Positions 8,421 through 15,779 of a DNA stretch of 32,547 nucleotides are shown here, piece after piece. Under the pieces are notes generated by a model. It did no database searches and was not told the origin of the DNA. It was given only the letters and a program-made list of their open reading frames with translations. Positions within the stretch are counted from its first letter, which is position 1; every line of letters starts with the position of its first letter. This DNA is from an uncultured Nitrospina sp. (GTDB lineage Bacteria > Nitrospinota > Nitrospinia > Nitrospinales > VA-1). The stretch covers positions 1-32,547 of the forward strand of contig CALAGQ010000031.1 of NCBI GenBank assembly GCA_937891765.1. Direction: 5' to 3'. The position numbers were made by a program, and so were the translations under genes.

Positions 8421-8858
8421 TTACCTTTTGTCCTGTGTCGAAGTCAGTCCGGTTTTTAATTTTTTTATCATGGTCAGCAAAGTGCCCTTGGCCCGGTCAG
8501 TGCAATAACTGACCTCATCCATAATTTCATTCATGAAATGGGTGCCCAGTCCGCCCGGTTTTAAATCCTCCAGGCAACGCGGTTTTATCTGGTCAATTTT
8601 GCATTGTTTGCCGTAGTCGCGAATCTGAACCTTGAAGTCATCCCCTTCGATAGTGAAGGTGGCCTCAATGGGTTCATCGCAGGGGCCTTCGTAGCTGTGC
8701 TTGATAACATTCGCACATGCCTCATCGACACAAAGAATCAGGCGGCGTGCCGTATCATCGGGCACATCATGGCTGTTCAAAAGCTCCTGCAAAACTTTGC
8801 GAATCAATCCCAGATATTTCGGGTCGCTCGGTATGGAAAGTTTAATGGGTTGGGACAT
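8421..8858 (-). CDS. RsbW/SpoIIAB-like serine kinase / anti-sigma regulatory factor
   Basis: A 145-residue GHKL-type ATPase (HATPase_c_2). The N-box is DEACANVIKHSY (45-56), the G1-like box DYGKQ (81-85) and the G2 box PGGLGTHFM (about 101-109). These are the ATP-binding landmarks of SpoIIAB/RsbW kinases, which phosphorylate a STAS partner and can sequester a sigma factor. Length fits the family. No membrane segment is visible, so it is cytosolic. It is the first gene of the minus-strand run leading into mlaEFD and is followed after two bases by the STAS gene. Its target (a sigma factor, a phosphatase module or the Mla complex) cannot be identified here. Confidence 0.88.
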   Translation of the reverse strand: MSQPIKLSIPSDPKYLGLIRKVLQELLNSHDVPDDTARRLILCVDEACANVIKHSYEGPCDEPIEATFTIEGDDFKVQIRDYGKQCKIDQIKPRCLEDLKPGGLGTHFMNEIMDEVSYCTDRAKGTLLTMIKKLKTGLTSTQDKR

Positions 8859-8924
8859 AAGCCCTCGCTGATTCTAATTTAAAATTTAGTAAGAATAAGA
8901 TTCAACCCCCGTTATTTCAATCAT

Positions 8925-9060
8925 ATCACCCACTTGCGTGGGGGGCAATGGGCAATAGCCCACAAAACGATCAGACACTATTACGCGCTGATAAAAGCCC
9001 GTTTCAGTTGTCTATGGCGGTTCGCCGCCGCAGTGGCAATAAACAATAATTTTACCTAGG
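8925..9060. repeat. Degenerate dispersed element (copy G, tentative)
   Basis: It begins CACTTGCGTGGGGGGCAATG, resembling the family ends (GTGGG, GGCAATGG), and contains AAAAGCCCGTTTCAG and a hairpin GGCGGTTCGCCGCC (9016-9029). The hairpin resembles the GC-rich hairpin modules of copies D, E and H. The central core is too diverged to align confidently. Confidence 0.4.
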
Positions 9061-9111
9061 ATCAGCAGGGGTAGTGGTTCGTGGGTTTTAAACAAAATTT
9101 CCTTCCACAGT

Positions 9112-9257
9112 AGTGGACGTGGGGGGAATGGACAAGGGCTTAATTATGTCGAGAAAAATGGTTGCTCGCCAGAGAAAGCGATTGCTCATTGTACCCCTTC
9201 GGGGCATGAAATTTATGGGAAGGGGTTTCACAGCCCCACGCATGGTGGGGAGGTAGA
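9112..9257 (-). repeat. Dispersed intergenic element, copy F with inserted hairpin module
   Basis: On the minus strand the order is a terminal CCACCATGCGTGGGGC (9233-9248, a variant of the family end), a hairpin module TCATGCCCCGAAGGGGTA (9192-9209), then GAGCAATCGC...TGGCGAGCAA and a diverged core TTTTTCTCGACATAATTA (9141-9158). It lies between the divergent RsbW-like and DUF721 genes. The same 18-bp hairpin module occurs at 31425-31442, and a 16/18 match at 13308-13325. Apart from copies F and G, I see no gene in 8859-9330. Confidence 0.6.
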
Positions 9258-9330
9258 AATAACTTTAACTTGGTCGCTAAGATAGCTAAAATGTAATAGT
9301 GGGTCGAACCATTTCCCTTATATCTCGATT

Positions 9331-9651
9331 ATGGAAAGAAAACTAAAACAAAGCTCAAGCAGGAACTGGTCAGAAATAAGGTCGGTTCTTTTTCAGTCTC
9401 TTCCCGATGAAATGTTTTCCAAGGCGAACCAGCAGGAATGGCTAACCTATCATTGGAATCTGGTGGTGGGAAGGGAAATCTCAGGGGTTTCCACCATTGA
9501 CAAGCTGACCCGTGGGACACTCCATGTGCGGGTAGAGGGTAAAGAATGGGTGCCGGTTTTAGATTCGTTAAAAAGCAAAATTATGCAGGAAATAAACAGC
9601 AGGGCCGGTGAACCGTTGGTAAACGGTATTGTGTTTAAGGCAGTGGCCTGA
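9331..9651 (+). CDS. DUF721 / DciA-like protein
   Basis: A 106-residue cytosolic protein with the DUF721 pattern: a WNLVVGREISGVS block (about 43-55), then LTRGTLHVRVEGKEWVPVL (about 60-78) and a helix ending in INSRAG. In bacteria lacking DnaC or DnaI, DciA family members help load the replicative helicase DnaB, through a KH-like fold. This copy is short and lacks an obvious disordered extension. A role in helicase loading is possible but unproven. The ATG start at 9331 is the first in frame before the family block. The TPR lipoprotein gene follows 47 bases downstream on the same strand. Confidence 0.72.
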   Translation: MERKLKQSSSRNWSEIRSVLFQSLPDEMFSKANQQEWLTYHWNLVVGREISGVSTIDKLTRGTLHVRVEGKEWVPVLDSLKSKIMQEINSRAGEPLVNGIVFKAVA

Positions 9652-9698
9652 TAGGCTCTTAAAGAGAAATTTTCTAAATACTTAGGACAACCCAGAAG

Positions 9699-11531
9699 AT
9701 GAAAGCCATAGCTCGTGAATTAAAGTCCATTTGCAGAACCAGAAAAACGTTGTCGAATGCTTGGTTACTCGTGCTCCTGTTTCTGGCTAGTTGCTCGACA
9801 ATGTCCGGAGTTCCGGAGTCAACGAGCACCGACCTGGCTTCTTCTTATGCAGTTTTGTCGTTCGAAAAGAAAAAACAACTTTCCGGGGAACAGGATACGC
9901 GGGACCCTCGCTCCTATTACCATTACCTGATGGCGCTGAATGCGGAAAAGGGCTATCAGATGGAACAGGCCGCTTTGCATTATAGGGAAGTGGTCCGGTA
10001 TGACCCGGAAGCGGAAAGGTTCCATGAAAAATGGATTCGCCTGTTGCTCCGCACCGGTCAATTGGATGAGGCCGTGCAGGCCGGTCAAAATGCGCTGACC
10101 CGTTTTCCTGAAAATGAAGAAATTTTGATGATCGTGGCAGATATTCTGGCCGGTCAGGGAAAGGTGGAAGAAGCCATCGCGTATTACGATCAGATTAGCC
10201 GGATAGACTCCGGAAACGCCCGGGCGCCATTATTAAAAGGTTCTCTGTTGGAAGGGCTGGAGCGATTTGATCAGGCTTTGGAAGAGTATAAAAAAGGCGC
10301 ATTGATAGAGGCGAACAATCCGCTGGTGCAGTTTTATCTGGGCCGGGCCTATTTACGGGCCAACCAGTTGCCGGAGGCCGAGATGAGTCTCGAAAAAGCG
10401 GTTTCCCTGAAACCCAACCTGCTTCAGGCCCGACACCATTTAGCCTGGGTGCTCGAACGTCAGGGTAGGAGCGTTGAGGCGTTGAAAGAATATGGACTGT
10501 TGTTAAAGCTGACGCCGGAGAACGAATATATTAAAAACCGGGTTACCCAACTCCATTCTGCCGGGGCTTTGGGCCAGAACCCCCCGCAAGGTTTTGAAGC
10601 CATTCCTTCCGGTCTGGCAAAGCAACCCAATATCCATATGCGCATTGCCACGATTTATTTTGAACAAACTCTATATATGAGGGCGTTGGATGAGTTTCAA
10701 CTTGTTCTGGCCAAACACGATTACAAGGATCCACATGTTCTCATGGCGCGGATCTATGAAACCCACGGTCGTCTGGACAAAGCTGTTGAGGAGTTTGAAA
10801 AACTCAGAAGGCTGGAACCGCAATCGCTGGACATCCTCCTTTATACAGCCAGGCTATACAGCTTGATGAAGAAGACAGAAAGCTCGATAGCTCTGCTCAA
10901 CGAGGCTGTCACAATGGAACCGGAGAACGACCAGCTTCAACACTCTCTGGCGCTGGCCTACATGGCTCTGAATGAAAATGAAAAAGCCATTGCAACCATG
11001 CGCAAAGCTTTGGCCTTGAACTCTGAAAAAGACTCCTACTACTTTGAGTTGGGTGCCTTGATGGAAAAGGCAGGGGACTACAAAGGAGCCATGGAAAATA
11101 TGAGGCAGGCGATTGAGTTGAATCCTTTGCACTCCAACGCACATAATTTTCTGGGGTATATGTACGCGCTGGAAGGGCACGATCTTGATCGGGCTCTTGA
11201 GCATTTGAAAAAGGCTCTGACCATCCAGCCGCGCAATGGTTATTTCCTGGACAGTCTGGGCTGGATTTATTTCAAAAAAGGCGAGCCGGAAAAAGCTTTA
11301 ACACAAATTCAGAAGGCCTTGATCTACACCGATCCAGACCCGGTACTTTATGACCATCTTGGGGATATTCTGTTCTCTCTGGAAAATTATGATGAGGCCA
11401 GCGGGGCATGGAAAAACAGCCTGTTTCTCACCGTGAACCCAAAAAACGATCTGGGTGGAGAGGCGCCGGACCCGCAAACGCTTAAGAACAAAATCGACAA
11501 AGCGAAAAGGCTTTTACAGCAGAGCTATTAA
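9699..11531 (+). CDS. Large TPR-repeat lipoprotein
   Basis: A 610-residue protein with a signal sequence and a canonical lipobox LASC (Cys32), so probably an envelope lipoprotein. From about residue 70 to 590 it is nearly all tetratricopeptide repeats, with roughly a dozen or more units such as AQAGQNALTRFPENEEILMI-type helices and the conserved LGWIYFKKGEPEKALTQIQK near the C-terminus. The C-terminal part resembles the tetratricopeptide proteins often found just upstream of lolB-ispE-prs in proteobacteria. A gap of nine bases to the LolB-like gene implies cotranscription. The likely role is a scaffold in outer-membrane or envelope assembly, inferred from context only. Confidence 0.83.
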   Translation: MKAIARELKSICRTRKTLSNAWLLVLLFLASCSTMSGVPESTSTDLASSYAVLSFEKKKQLSGEQDTRDPRSYYHYLMALNAEKGYQMEQAALHYREVVRYDPEAERFHEKWIRLLLRTGQLDEAVQAGQNALTRFPENEEILMIVADILAGQGKVEEAIAYYDQISRIDSGNARAPLLKGSLLEGLERFDQALEEYKKGALIEANNPLVQFYLGRAYLRANQLPEAEMSLEKAVSLKPNLLQARHHLAWVLERQGRSVEALKEYGLLLKLTPENEYIKNRVTQLHSAGALGQNPPQGFEAIPSGLAKQPNIHMRIATIYFEQTLYMRALDEFQLVLAKHDYKDPHVLMARIYETHGRLDKAVEEFEKLRRLEPQSLDILLYTARLYSLMKKTESSIALLNEAVTMEPENDQLQHSLALAYMALNENEKAIATMRKALALNSEKDSYYFELGALMEKAGDYKGAMENMRQAIELNPLHSNAHNFLGYMYALEGHDLDRALEHLKKALTIQPRNGYFLDSLGWIYFKKGEPEKALTQIQKALIYTDPDPVLYDHLGDILFSLENYDEASGAWKNSLFLTVNPKNDLGGEAPDPQTLKNKIDKAKRLLQQSY

Positions 11532-11540
11532 GAAGGCCCG

Positions 11541-12362
11541 TTGAACTCCTACCCGTTGATGCGTGTGACAAACCACCCTCCTTTTTTCAGGTGCCTTGTT
11601 TTTTTTGCTTTGGTGTTTGTGAGTTGGGGATGTCAGCCCCGCGTTGAACCGGTTGCTCCGCATTTTTTAAAAGACTCGATCACCACCGGTTACGTTTTAC
11701 AAAGGCAGGTAGACCGGGTCGGAAAAGTTAAAAACCTCAAATCATTCACCCGCACTAGCTTTTTAGGTCCTAAGCGGAAGCAAAGTTTCCGCCAATCCTT
11801 ATTGATTCAGGATAGCCAATCTATCCGGGTGGATACCTATGGCTTGTTTGGTCAGGCTCTGGGGGTTTTCATCCATCATGAGGACAAGATCGTATTTTTC
11901 GATCCGGCAAAAGGCAGGGTTTATTCCGGGGCGGAAGTGGAATCCCTGATGGAGAAAATGCTGGGAACGCAGGTGGACTTTCACGAGCATCTTAGAATTT
12001 TTGTCGGTCATATTCCAAGGCTTGAGCTTCTCAAGGTTTTAGAGTCGCACCTCAACTCAGATCGGACGCGATACATTCTGCGATTGACCGATATACAGCG
12101 CGGAGGTGTTGTGATCCTACAATTTTCCGCTATGACTTTGCTTCCTCTTGAGATGACCCGTGAGTTGGGTGGGCGTTCCGTCTATTCGGTGACATGGGAG
12201 GAATACGCCAAAGTGGGGGACTATGACTTTCCTCATCTGGTGACGTTATCGTTTCCTGAAAAAGAAGAAACGATCCGGGTGAAATATAAAAACCCGGTTA
12301 TTAATCAGGGGCTGCCTGCGGACACGTTTCAACTCCCTTTACCTTCCGCGAAAAGTCGATGA
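11541..12362 (+). CDS. LolB-like / DUF4292-like outer membrane lipoprotein
   Basis: A 273-residue protein with a hydrophobic N-terminus ending in SWGC (Cys31), a plausible lipidation site. The body is beta-rich, with YGLFGQALGVFIHHEDKIVF (about 96-115), a pattern shared by LolB and DUF4292 proteins, which accept or bind lipids and lipoproteins in an incomplete barrel. LolB inserts lipoproteins into the outer membrane. The context supports this: the next gene is ispE, as in the conserved lolB-ispE-tRNA-prs cluster. Sequence divergence prevents a firm assignment. The start is TTG at 11541, five bases after AGAAGG; ATG at 11559 is an alternative. Its TGA stop overlaps the ispE start (ATGA). Confidence 0.7.
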   Translation: MNSYPLMRVTNHPPFFRCLVFFALVFVSWGCQPRVEPVAPHFLKDSITTGYVLQRQVDRVGKVKNLKSFTRTSFLGPKRKQSFRQSLLIQDSQSIRVDTYGLFGQALGVFIHHEDKIVFFDPAKGRVYSGAEVESLMEKMLGTQVDFHEHLRIFVGHIPRLELLKVLESHLNSDRTRYILRLTDIQRGGVVILQFSAMTLLPLEMTRELGGRSVYSVTWEEYAKVGDYDFPHLVTLSFPEKEETIRVKYKNPVINQGLPADTFQLPLPSAKSR

Positions 12363-13252
12363 CGACCCTTACTTTTAAAACCCCGGCCAAGGTGAACCTG
12401 GGGCTCCATATTCTCGGCAAGCGTGAAGACGGTTTTCATGAACTCGAAACCTTGTTCCAAATGGTGAACTGGTGTGATGAGATCAAGCTGGAACGTCTTT
12501 CGCGCGGGCTGGAACTGGTCTGTAACCAGCCGGATATTCCCACCGATGAAAGTAATCTGGTCATGAAGGCCGCCCGCTTGTTAGAAACGCGCTGTCCCGA
12601 TCGTTGCAAGGGTGTAAGAATTCATTTAAAGAAAAACATTCCGCATGGGGCTGGGTTGGGAGGAGGCAGTGGCAACGCCGCCGGGGTTTTGTTGGGGCTT
12701 AATTTTTTGTGGAATTTAAAATTAAAACGGAAAGACCTGATTTTGATGGCTTCCGAACTGGGTTCAGATGTGCCTTTTTTTCTGTTTTCCCCCTGTGCCA
12801 TTGGCAGGGGTCGGGGCGAAATCCTCGAACCGGTGGAAAGTTCTATTAGATTTTATGTTTTAATGGTTTATCCGGGGTTTCCCGTCTCCACGGCGATGGT
12901 TTATGGGAATCTAAAATTGAATTTGACAAAGCGGGAAAATAATATTAACATTTTGAAAAATTTTCTCTTGCAGTCGGAGTTTGCCCAATTGGGGGCGGCT
13001 TGGTCCAATGATTTGGAACCCGTTGTATTTCAAGAGCATCCGGACATTTCTGGGATAAAAAAGGAAATGCTTGCTTTGGGAGCAAAGGGGGCGCTCCTTT
13101 CAGGAAGCGGCTCTACTGTCTTTGGTATTTTCGACAATCCCGAAATAGCGAAAAATGCGTACGCCCGGCTGGAGAGAGGGAAGTTCAGGCTGTTTTTAGC
13201 TGAAAGCGTTGTCAGTTTATCCGAATTATATCCTGAGGAAATGTTGTGTTAG
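12359..13252 (+). CDS. ispE: 4-diphosphocytidyl-2-C-methyl-D-erythritol kinase
   Basis: A 297-residue GHMP kinase that phosphorylates CDP-methylerythritol at the 2-hydroxyl in the MEP isoprenoid pathway, in the cytosol. The N-terminus TPAKVNLGLHILGKREDGFH (about 8-27) contains the active-site lysine (Lys11). The ATP-binding GHMP loop is PHGAGLGGGSGNAAG (95-109), and the catalytic Asp lies in GSDVPFF (about 137). The C-terminal GHMP motif GALLSGSGSTVFGIF is intact. Length is typical (E. coli 283). The start ATG overlaps the previous stop by four bases, indicating translational coupling to the LolB-like gene. tRNA-Gln and prs follow. Confidence 0.96.
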   Translation: MTTLTFKTPAKVNLGLHILGKREDGFHELETLFQMVNWCDEIKLERLSRGLELVCNQPDIPTDESNLVMKAARLLETRCPDRCKGVRIHLKKNIPHGAGLGGGSGNAAGVLLGLNFLWNLKLKRKDLILMASELGSDVPFFLFSPCAIGRGRGEILEPVESSIRFYVLMVYPGFPVSTAMVYGNLKLNLTKRENNINILKNFLLQSEFAQLGAAWSNDLEPVVFQEHPDISGIKKEMLALGAKGALLSGSGSTVFGIFDNPEIAKNAYARLERGKFRLFLAESVVSLSELYPEEMLC

Positions 13253-13307
13253 CGACCATCCGCACCCTCATGTTCAAGAGGCGTATGTGGTAATTTTTCA
13301 TTTGCCT

Positions 13308-13325
13308 TCATACCCTGAAGGGGTA
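13308..13325. repeat. Short hairpin module related to 9192-9209 and 31425-31442
   Basis: TCATACCCTGAAGGGGTA differs from the 18-bp module at the other two sites at two positions, and the stem potential (ACCC/GGGT) is kept. It lies in the 178-bp gap between ispE and tRNA-Gln. I see no gene or clear promoter in that gap. Confidence 0.45.
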
Positions 13326-13430
13326 GACCAAATTATTAGAGGTGCTCATTTTCCTGCTTGGAAGTGAGGTGGGGAAGTTGGGAGAACAGAGAACCTCGGC
13401 CGTGTCAGTGCGGATTGGGTTTTTATACTT

Positions 13431-13506
13431 TGGGGCGTCGTCAAGTGGCTAAGACACAGGATTTTGATTCCTGCATTCGGAGGTTCGAGTCCTCCCGCCC
13501 CAGCCA
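13431..13506 (+). tRNA. tRNA-Gln (anticodon TTG), CCA encoded
   Basis: A full cloverleaf can be drawn. The acceptor stem is TGGGGCG/CGCCCCA, the anticodon stem CAGGA/TCCTG with loop TTTTGAT and anticodon TTG at 13464-13466, and the T-arm GGAGG-TTCGAGT-CCTCC. The discriminator is G, then an encoded CCA at 13504-13506. The weak U1-A72 pair is typical of glutamine tRNAs. It sits between ispE and prs, the same place as in many proteobacteria, and prs starts only 24 bases later, so the two are probably cotranscribed. Confidence 0.96.
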
Positions 13507-13530
13507 GATTTTTACGGGGATTTTTAGCGA

Positions 13531-14496
13531 ATGGATTCCAGCGGTAACGGGCGGTTGCTTATTTTTTCAGGTAGGGCTAATCCGCCTCTAGCGGAGGATA
13601 TTTGTAAGTATCTCAAAGTTCCCGTGGGGCAAACGGTGGTTCGTGATTTCTCCGACAAGGAGATTTATGTGCGGATCGAAGAAAATGTTCGTGGCGCGGA
13701 TGTTTTCGTTGTTCAGCCGACTTGTTATCCTGGCAATACCAATTTGATGGAATTGCTGATCATGATCGATGCCTTGCGACGGTCATCAGCAAAAAGGATC
13801 ACGGCGGTGATCCCTTATTACGGTTACGCGCGTCAGGATCGCAAATGCGAGCCCAGGGTGCCGATCACGTCCAAGCTGGTTGCCGATTTGCTGGAAACGG
13901 CGGGGACGGATCGGGTATTGACGGTCGATCTTCATGCCGGACAGATTCAAGGGTTCTTCAATATTCCTGTGGATCATCTGTTTGCCATGAATGTGTTGAT
14001 CGACTACATCCGCAAACTTGAATTACCAAACATGATTGTTATTTCACCCGATGCGGGAGGGGTGGAACGGGCCAGAGCTTACGCCAAAAGACTGGATACC
14101 TCTCTGGCCATTATCGATAAGCGGAGAGATGTCCCAAACGAAGCCAAAGCCATGAATATTATTGGTGATGTTAAGGGCAAGGTCGCGTTTATTGTGGACG
14201 ATATGATTGATACTGCGGGAACCCTTATGGAGGCGACCGATGCGTTGCTGGGGGCAGGCGCTAGTGAGGTTCATGCCTGTTGTTCTCACGCAGTTCTTTC
14301 CGGGCCTGCAGGGGAGCGAATCAGTAACTCTCCGCTCAAGTCGGTGGTTACGACAAACAGCATTCCTTTGAACGAAGGGTTGCAGAAAAACCCGAAGATC
14401 AAGGTGCTGTCGGTGGCATCGTTGTTGGGAGAAGCTATTTTAAGAATTCACGAGGAAACCTCGGTCAGTTCGTTGTTTGATTCAACCCGAGAATAA
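13531..14496 (+). CDS. prs: Ribose-phosphate pyrophosphokinase (PRPP synthase)
   Basis: A 321-residue cytosolic enzyme making PRPP from ribose-5-phosphate and ATP, feeding purine, pyrimidine, histidine and NAD synthesis. Visible landmarks are [20 protein letters not shown] (40-59), the ATP-site stretch [15 protein letters not shown] (95-109), the metal/ATP region [13 protein letters not shown] (131-143), the catalytic flexible loop DKRRD (196-200) and the PRPP-binding loop [10 protein letters not shown] (222-231). Length is standard. The ATG at 13531 is preceded by GGGGA. hisG, a PRPP consumer, is elsewhere in the window. The next gene is rplY. Confidence 0.97.
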   Translation: MDSSGNGRLLIFSGRANPPLAEDICKYLKVPVGQTVVRDFSDKEIYVRIEENVRGADVFVVQPTCYPGNTNLMELLIMIDALRRSSAKRITAVIPYYGYARQDRKCEPRVPITSKLVADLLETAGTDRVLTVDLHAGQIQGFFNIPVDHLFAMNVLIDYIRKLELPNMIVISPDAGGVERARAYAKRLDTSLAIIDKRRDVPNEAKAMNIIGDVKGKVAFIVDDMIDTAGTLMEATDALLGAGASEVHACCSHAVLSGPAGERISNSPLKSVVTTNSIPLNEGLQKNPKIKVLSVASLLGEAILRIHEETSVSSLFDSTRE

Positions 14497-14568
14497 AAAA
14501 TCAGGCTTTGGCGTTACATATTGTATGTGGCGCACTCACAGCTTTTATCAAATGGATGGGAGTATAGA

Positions 14569-15216
14569 ATGTCAGCTTTAGCGGGAAAAATAAGAGAAGT
14601 AACCGGCAAGTCTGCTACACGAAAACTTAGAAATGATGAGACCATGCCTGCAGTTCTGTATGGGTTGAAAGACAACGTCAGCTTGACGGTTAACCCCAAG
14701 GAATTGAAAAAGCTCCTTGCGGCAAAGGGACGCAATGCCTTGATTGAACTCAAAATTGACGGCGGCTCCGAACGTAGTGTGGTGTTGAAGGAATTTCAAT
14801 CGCATCCGATAAGGCCGGGTTGGGTGCACGCGGATTTCCTGGAAGTGGATGTCACTAAAAAAATCAGGGTTAAGGTTCCTGTTTTACTGGTGGGACATTC
14901 CCCCGGTGAAAAAATGGGCGGGTTGGTCAACCACATCCTCCGTACTATTGAGGTGGAGAGTATCCCCATGAATATCCCTGAAAAAATTGAGATCCAGATG
15001 GCTGAAGTGCAGCTCGACGATGTGGTCCATGTTTCCGATATTTCAGTGGGTGAAGGTGTGGAAATCATCAATGACCCCAGTGACGCAGTGGTGACGGTTC
15101 ATGTTGAAAAAGTGAAAGAAGAGAAAGCTGAAGGCGAGGAAGTTTTAGAGGGCGAAGCCGCTGCAGCTGCTGCCGAACCGGCCGATGCTGCCGGGAAGAA
15201 AGAAGACGCGAAATAA
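14569..15216 (+). CDS. rplY: 50S ribosomal protein L25, CTC/TL5 two-domain form
   Basis: A 215-residue general-stress-type L25. The N-terminal domain (1-95) binds 5S rRNA: it has a GKSATRKLRNDETMPAVLYG stretch typical of the family, and HPIRPGWVHADFLEVD marks the domain junction. A C-terminal TL5/CTC beta domain follows (about 96-185). The last 30 residues are a low-complexity Ala/Glu-rich tail, common in this family. The frame extends upstream to a TTG at 14521, but the ATG at 14569 with GGAG six bases ahead and the family-typical N-terminus fits far better. It lies in the conserved order prs-rplY-pth. Confidence 0.96.
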   Translation: MSALAGKIREVTGKSATRKLRNDETMPAVLYGLKDNVSLTVNPKELKKLLAAKGRNALIELKIDGGSERSVVLKEFQSHPIRPGWVHADFLEVDVTKKIRVKVPVLLVGHSPGEKMGGLVNHILRTIEVESIPMNIPEKIEIQMAEVQLDDVVHVSDISVGEGVEIINDPSDAVVTVHVEKVKEEKAEGEEVLEGEAAAAAAEPADAAGKKEDAK

Positions 15217-15219
15217 ACA

Positions 15220-15774
15220 GTGTTCTTGATTTTAGGTTTGGGCAATCCCGGACCACGTTATGAGCTGACCCGTCACAATGCGGGTTTTTGGGTGGCGGAT
15301 AACCTGGCCGATAAATATGACATCCGGCTGGGGTGCCATAAATATCTCTCCTTGTATGGAAAAGGAGAAGTGGATGGCCTCGAAGTTGTTATAGCGAAAC
15401 CGATGACCTATATGAATGAAAGCGGAAAAGCGGCAAAGTCGTTGCTTTCCGCTTTTAATCTTTCTCCAGAGCAAATGCTGGTGATTCACGACGACATCGA
15501 TCTTCCTCTTGGCAAGGTTAAGAAAAAGTTCAAAGGCGGCGATGGCGGGCAACGGGGAATTCGATCAACGATCCAATCCATACGGACCGGAGAATTTGCA
15601 CGGGTTCGAGTGGGGATTGGCAGGCCCGAAGATAAAGACGATATTGTTGACTATGTGTTGTCTCCCTTTGATGCAGAAGATTCAGGTCTGATAAATGAAA
15701 CTATGGAACAAGCGGTGCAAGCGGTAGAAGCGACGCTCAAAGAACTCAATAAACGTAAATCTACGGAGGATTGA
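15220..15774 (+). CDS. pth: Peptidyl-tRNA hydrolase
   Basis: A 184-residue monomeric hydrolase that releases peptides from prematurely dropped peptidyl-tRNAs, recycling tRNA. The N-terminus [20 protein letters not shown] carries Asn9 and catalytic His19. [10 protein letters not shown] (Asn66) and [12 protein letters not shown] (Asp91) supply the remaining active-site residues, and [14 protein letters not shown] the substrate-binding loop (usual form GGxxGHNGL; here Q replaces H). The start is GTG at 15220, three bases after the rplY stop. Its stop falls between the ribosome site and the start of hppA. Confidence 0.96.
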   Translation: MFLILGLGNPGPRYELTRHNAGFWVADNLADKYDIRLGCHKYLSLYGKGEVDGLEVVIAKPMTYMNESGKAAKSLLSAFNLSPEQMLVIHDDIDLPLGKVKKKFKGGDGGQRGIRSTIQSIRTGEFARVRVGIGRPEDKDDIVDYVLSPFDAEDSGLINETMEQAVQAVEATLKELNKRKSTED

Positions 15775-15779
15775 ATAGA

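Noticed and set aside
13421..13430. TATACT just before tRNA-Gln as a -10 box
   Set aside because: It ends one base before the tRNA, so the start would fall inside the mature tRNA.
14521..14568. TTG-started extension of rplY
   Set aside because: The ATG at 14569 has a proper ribosome site and matches the L25 N-terminus.
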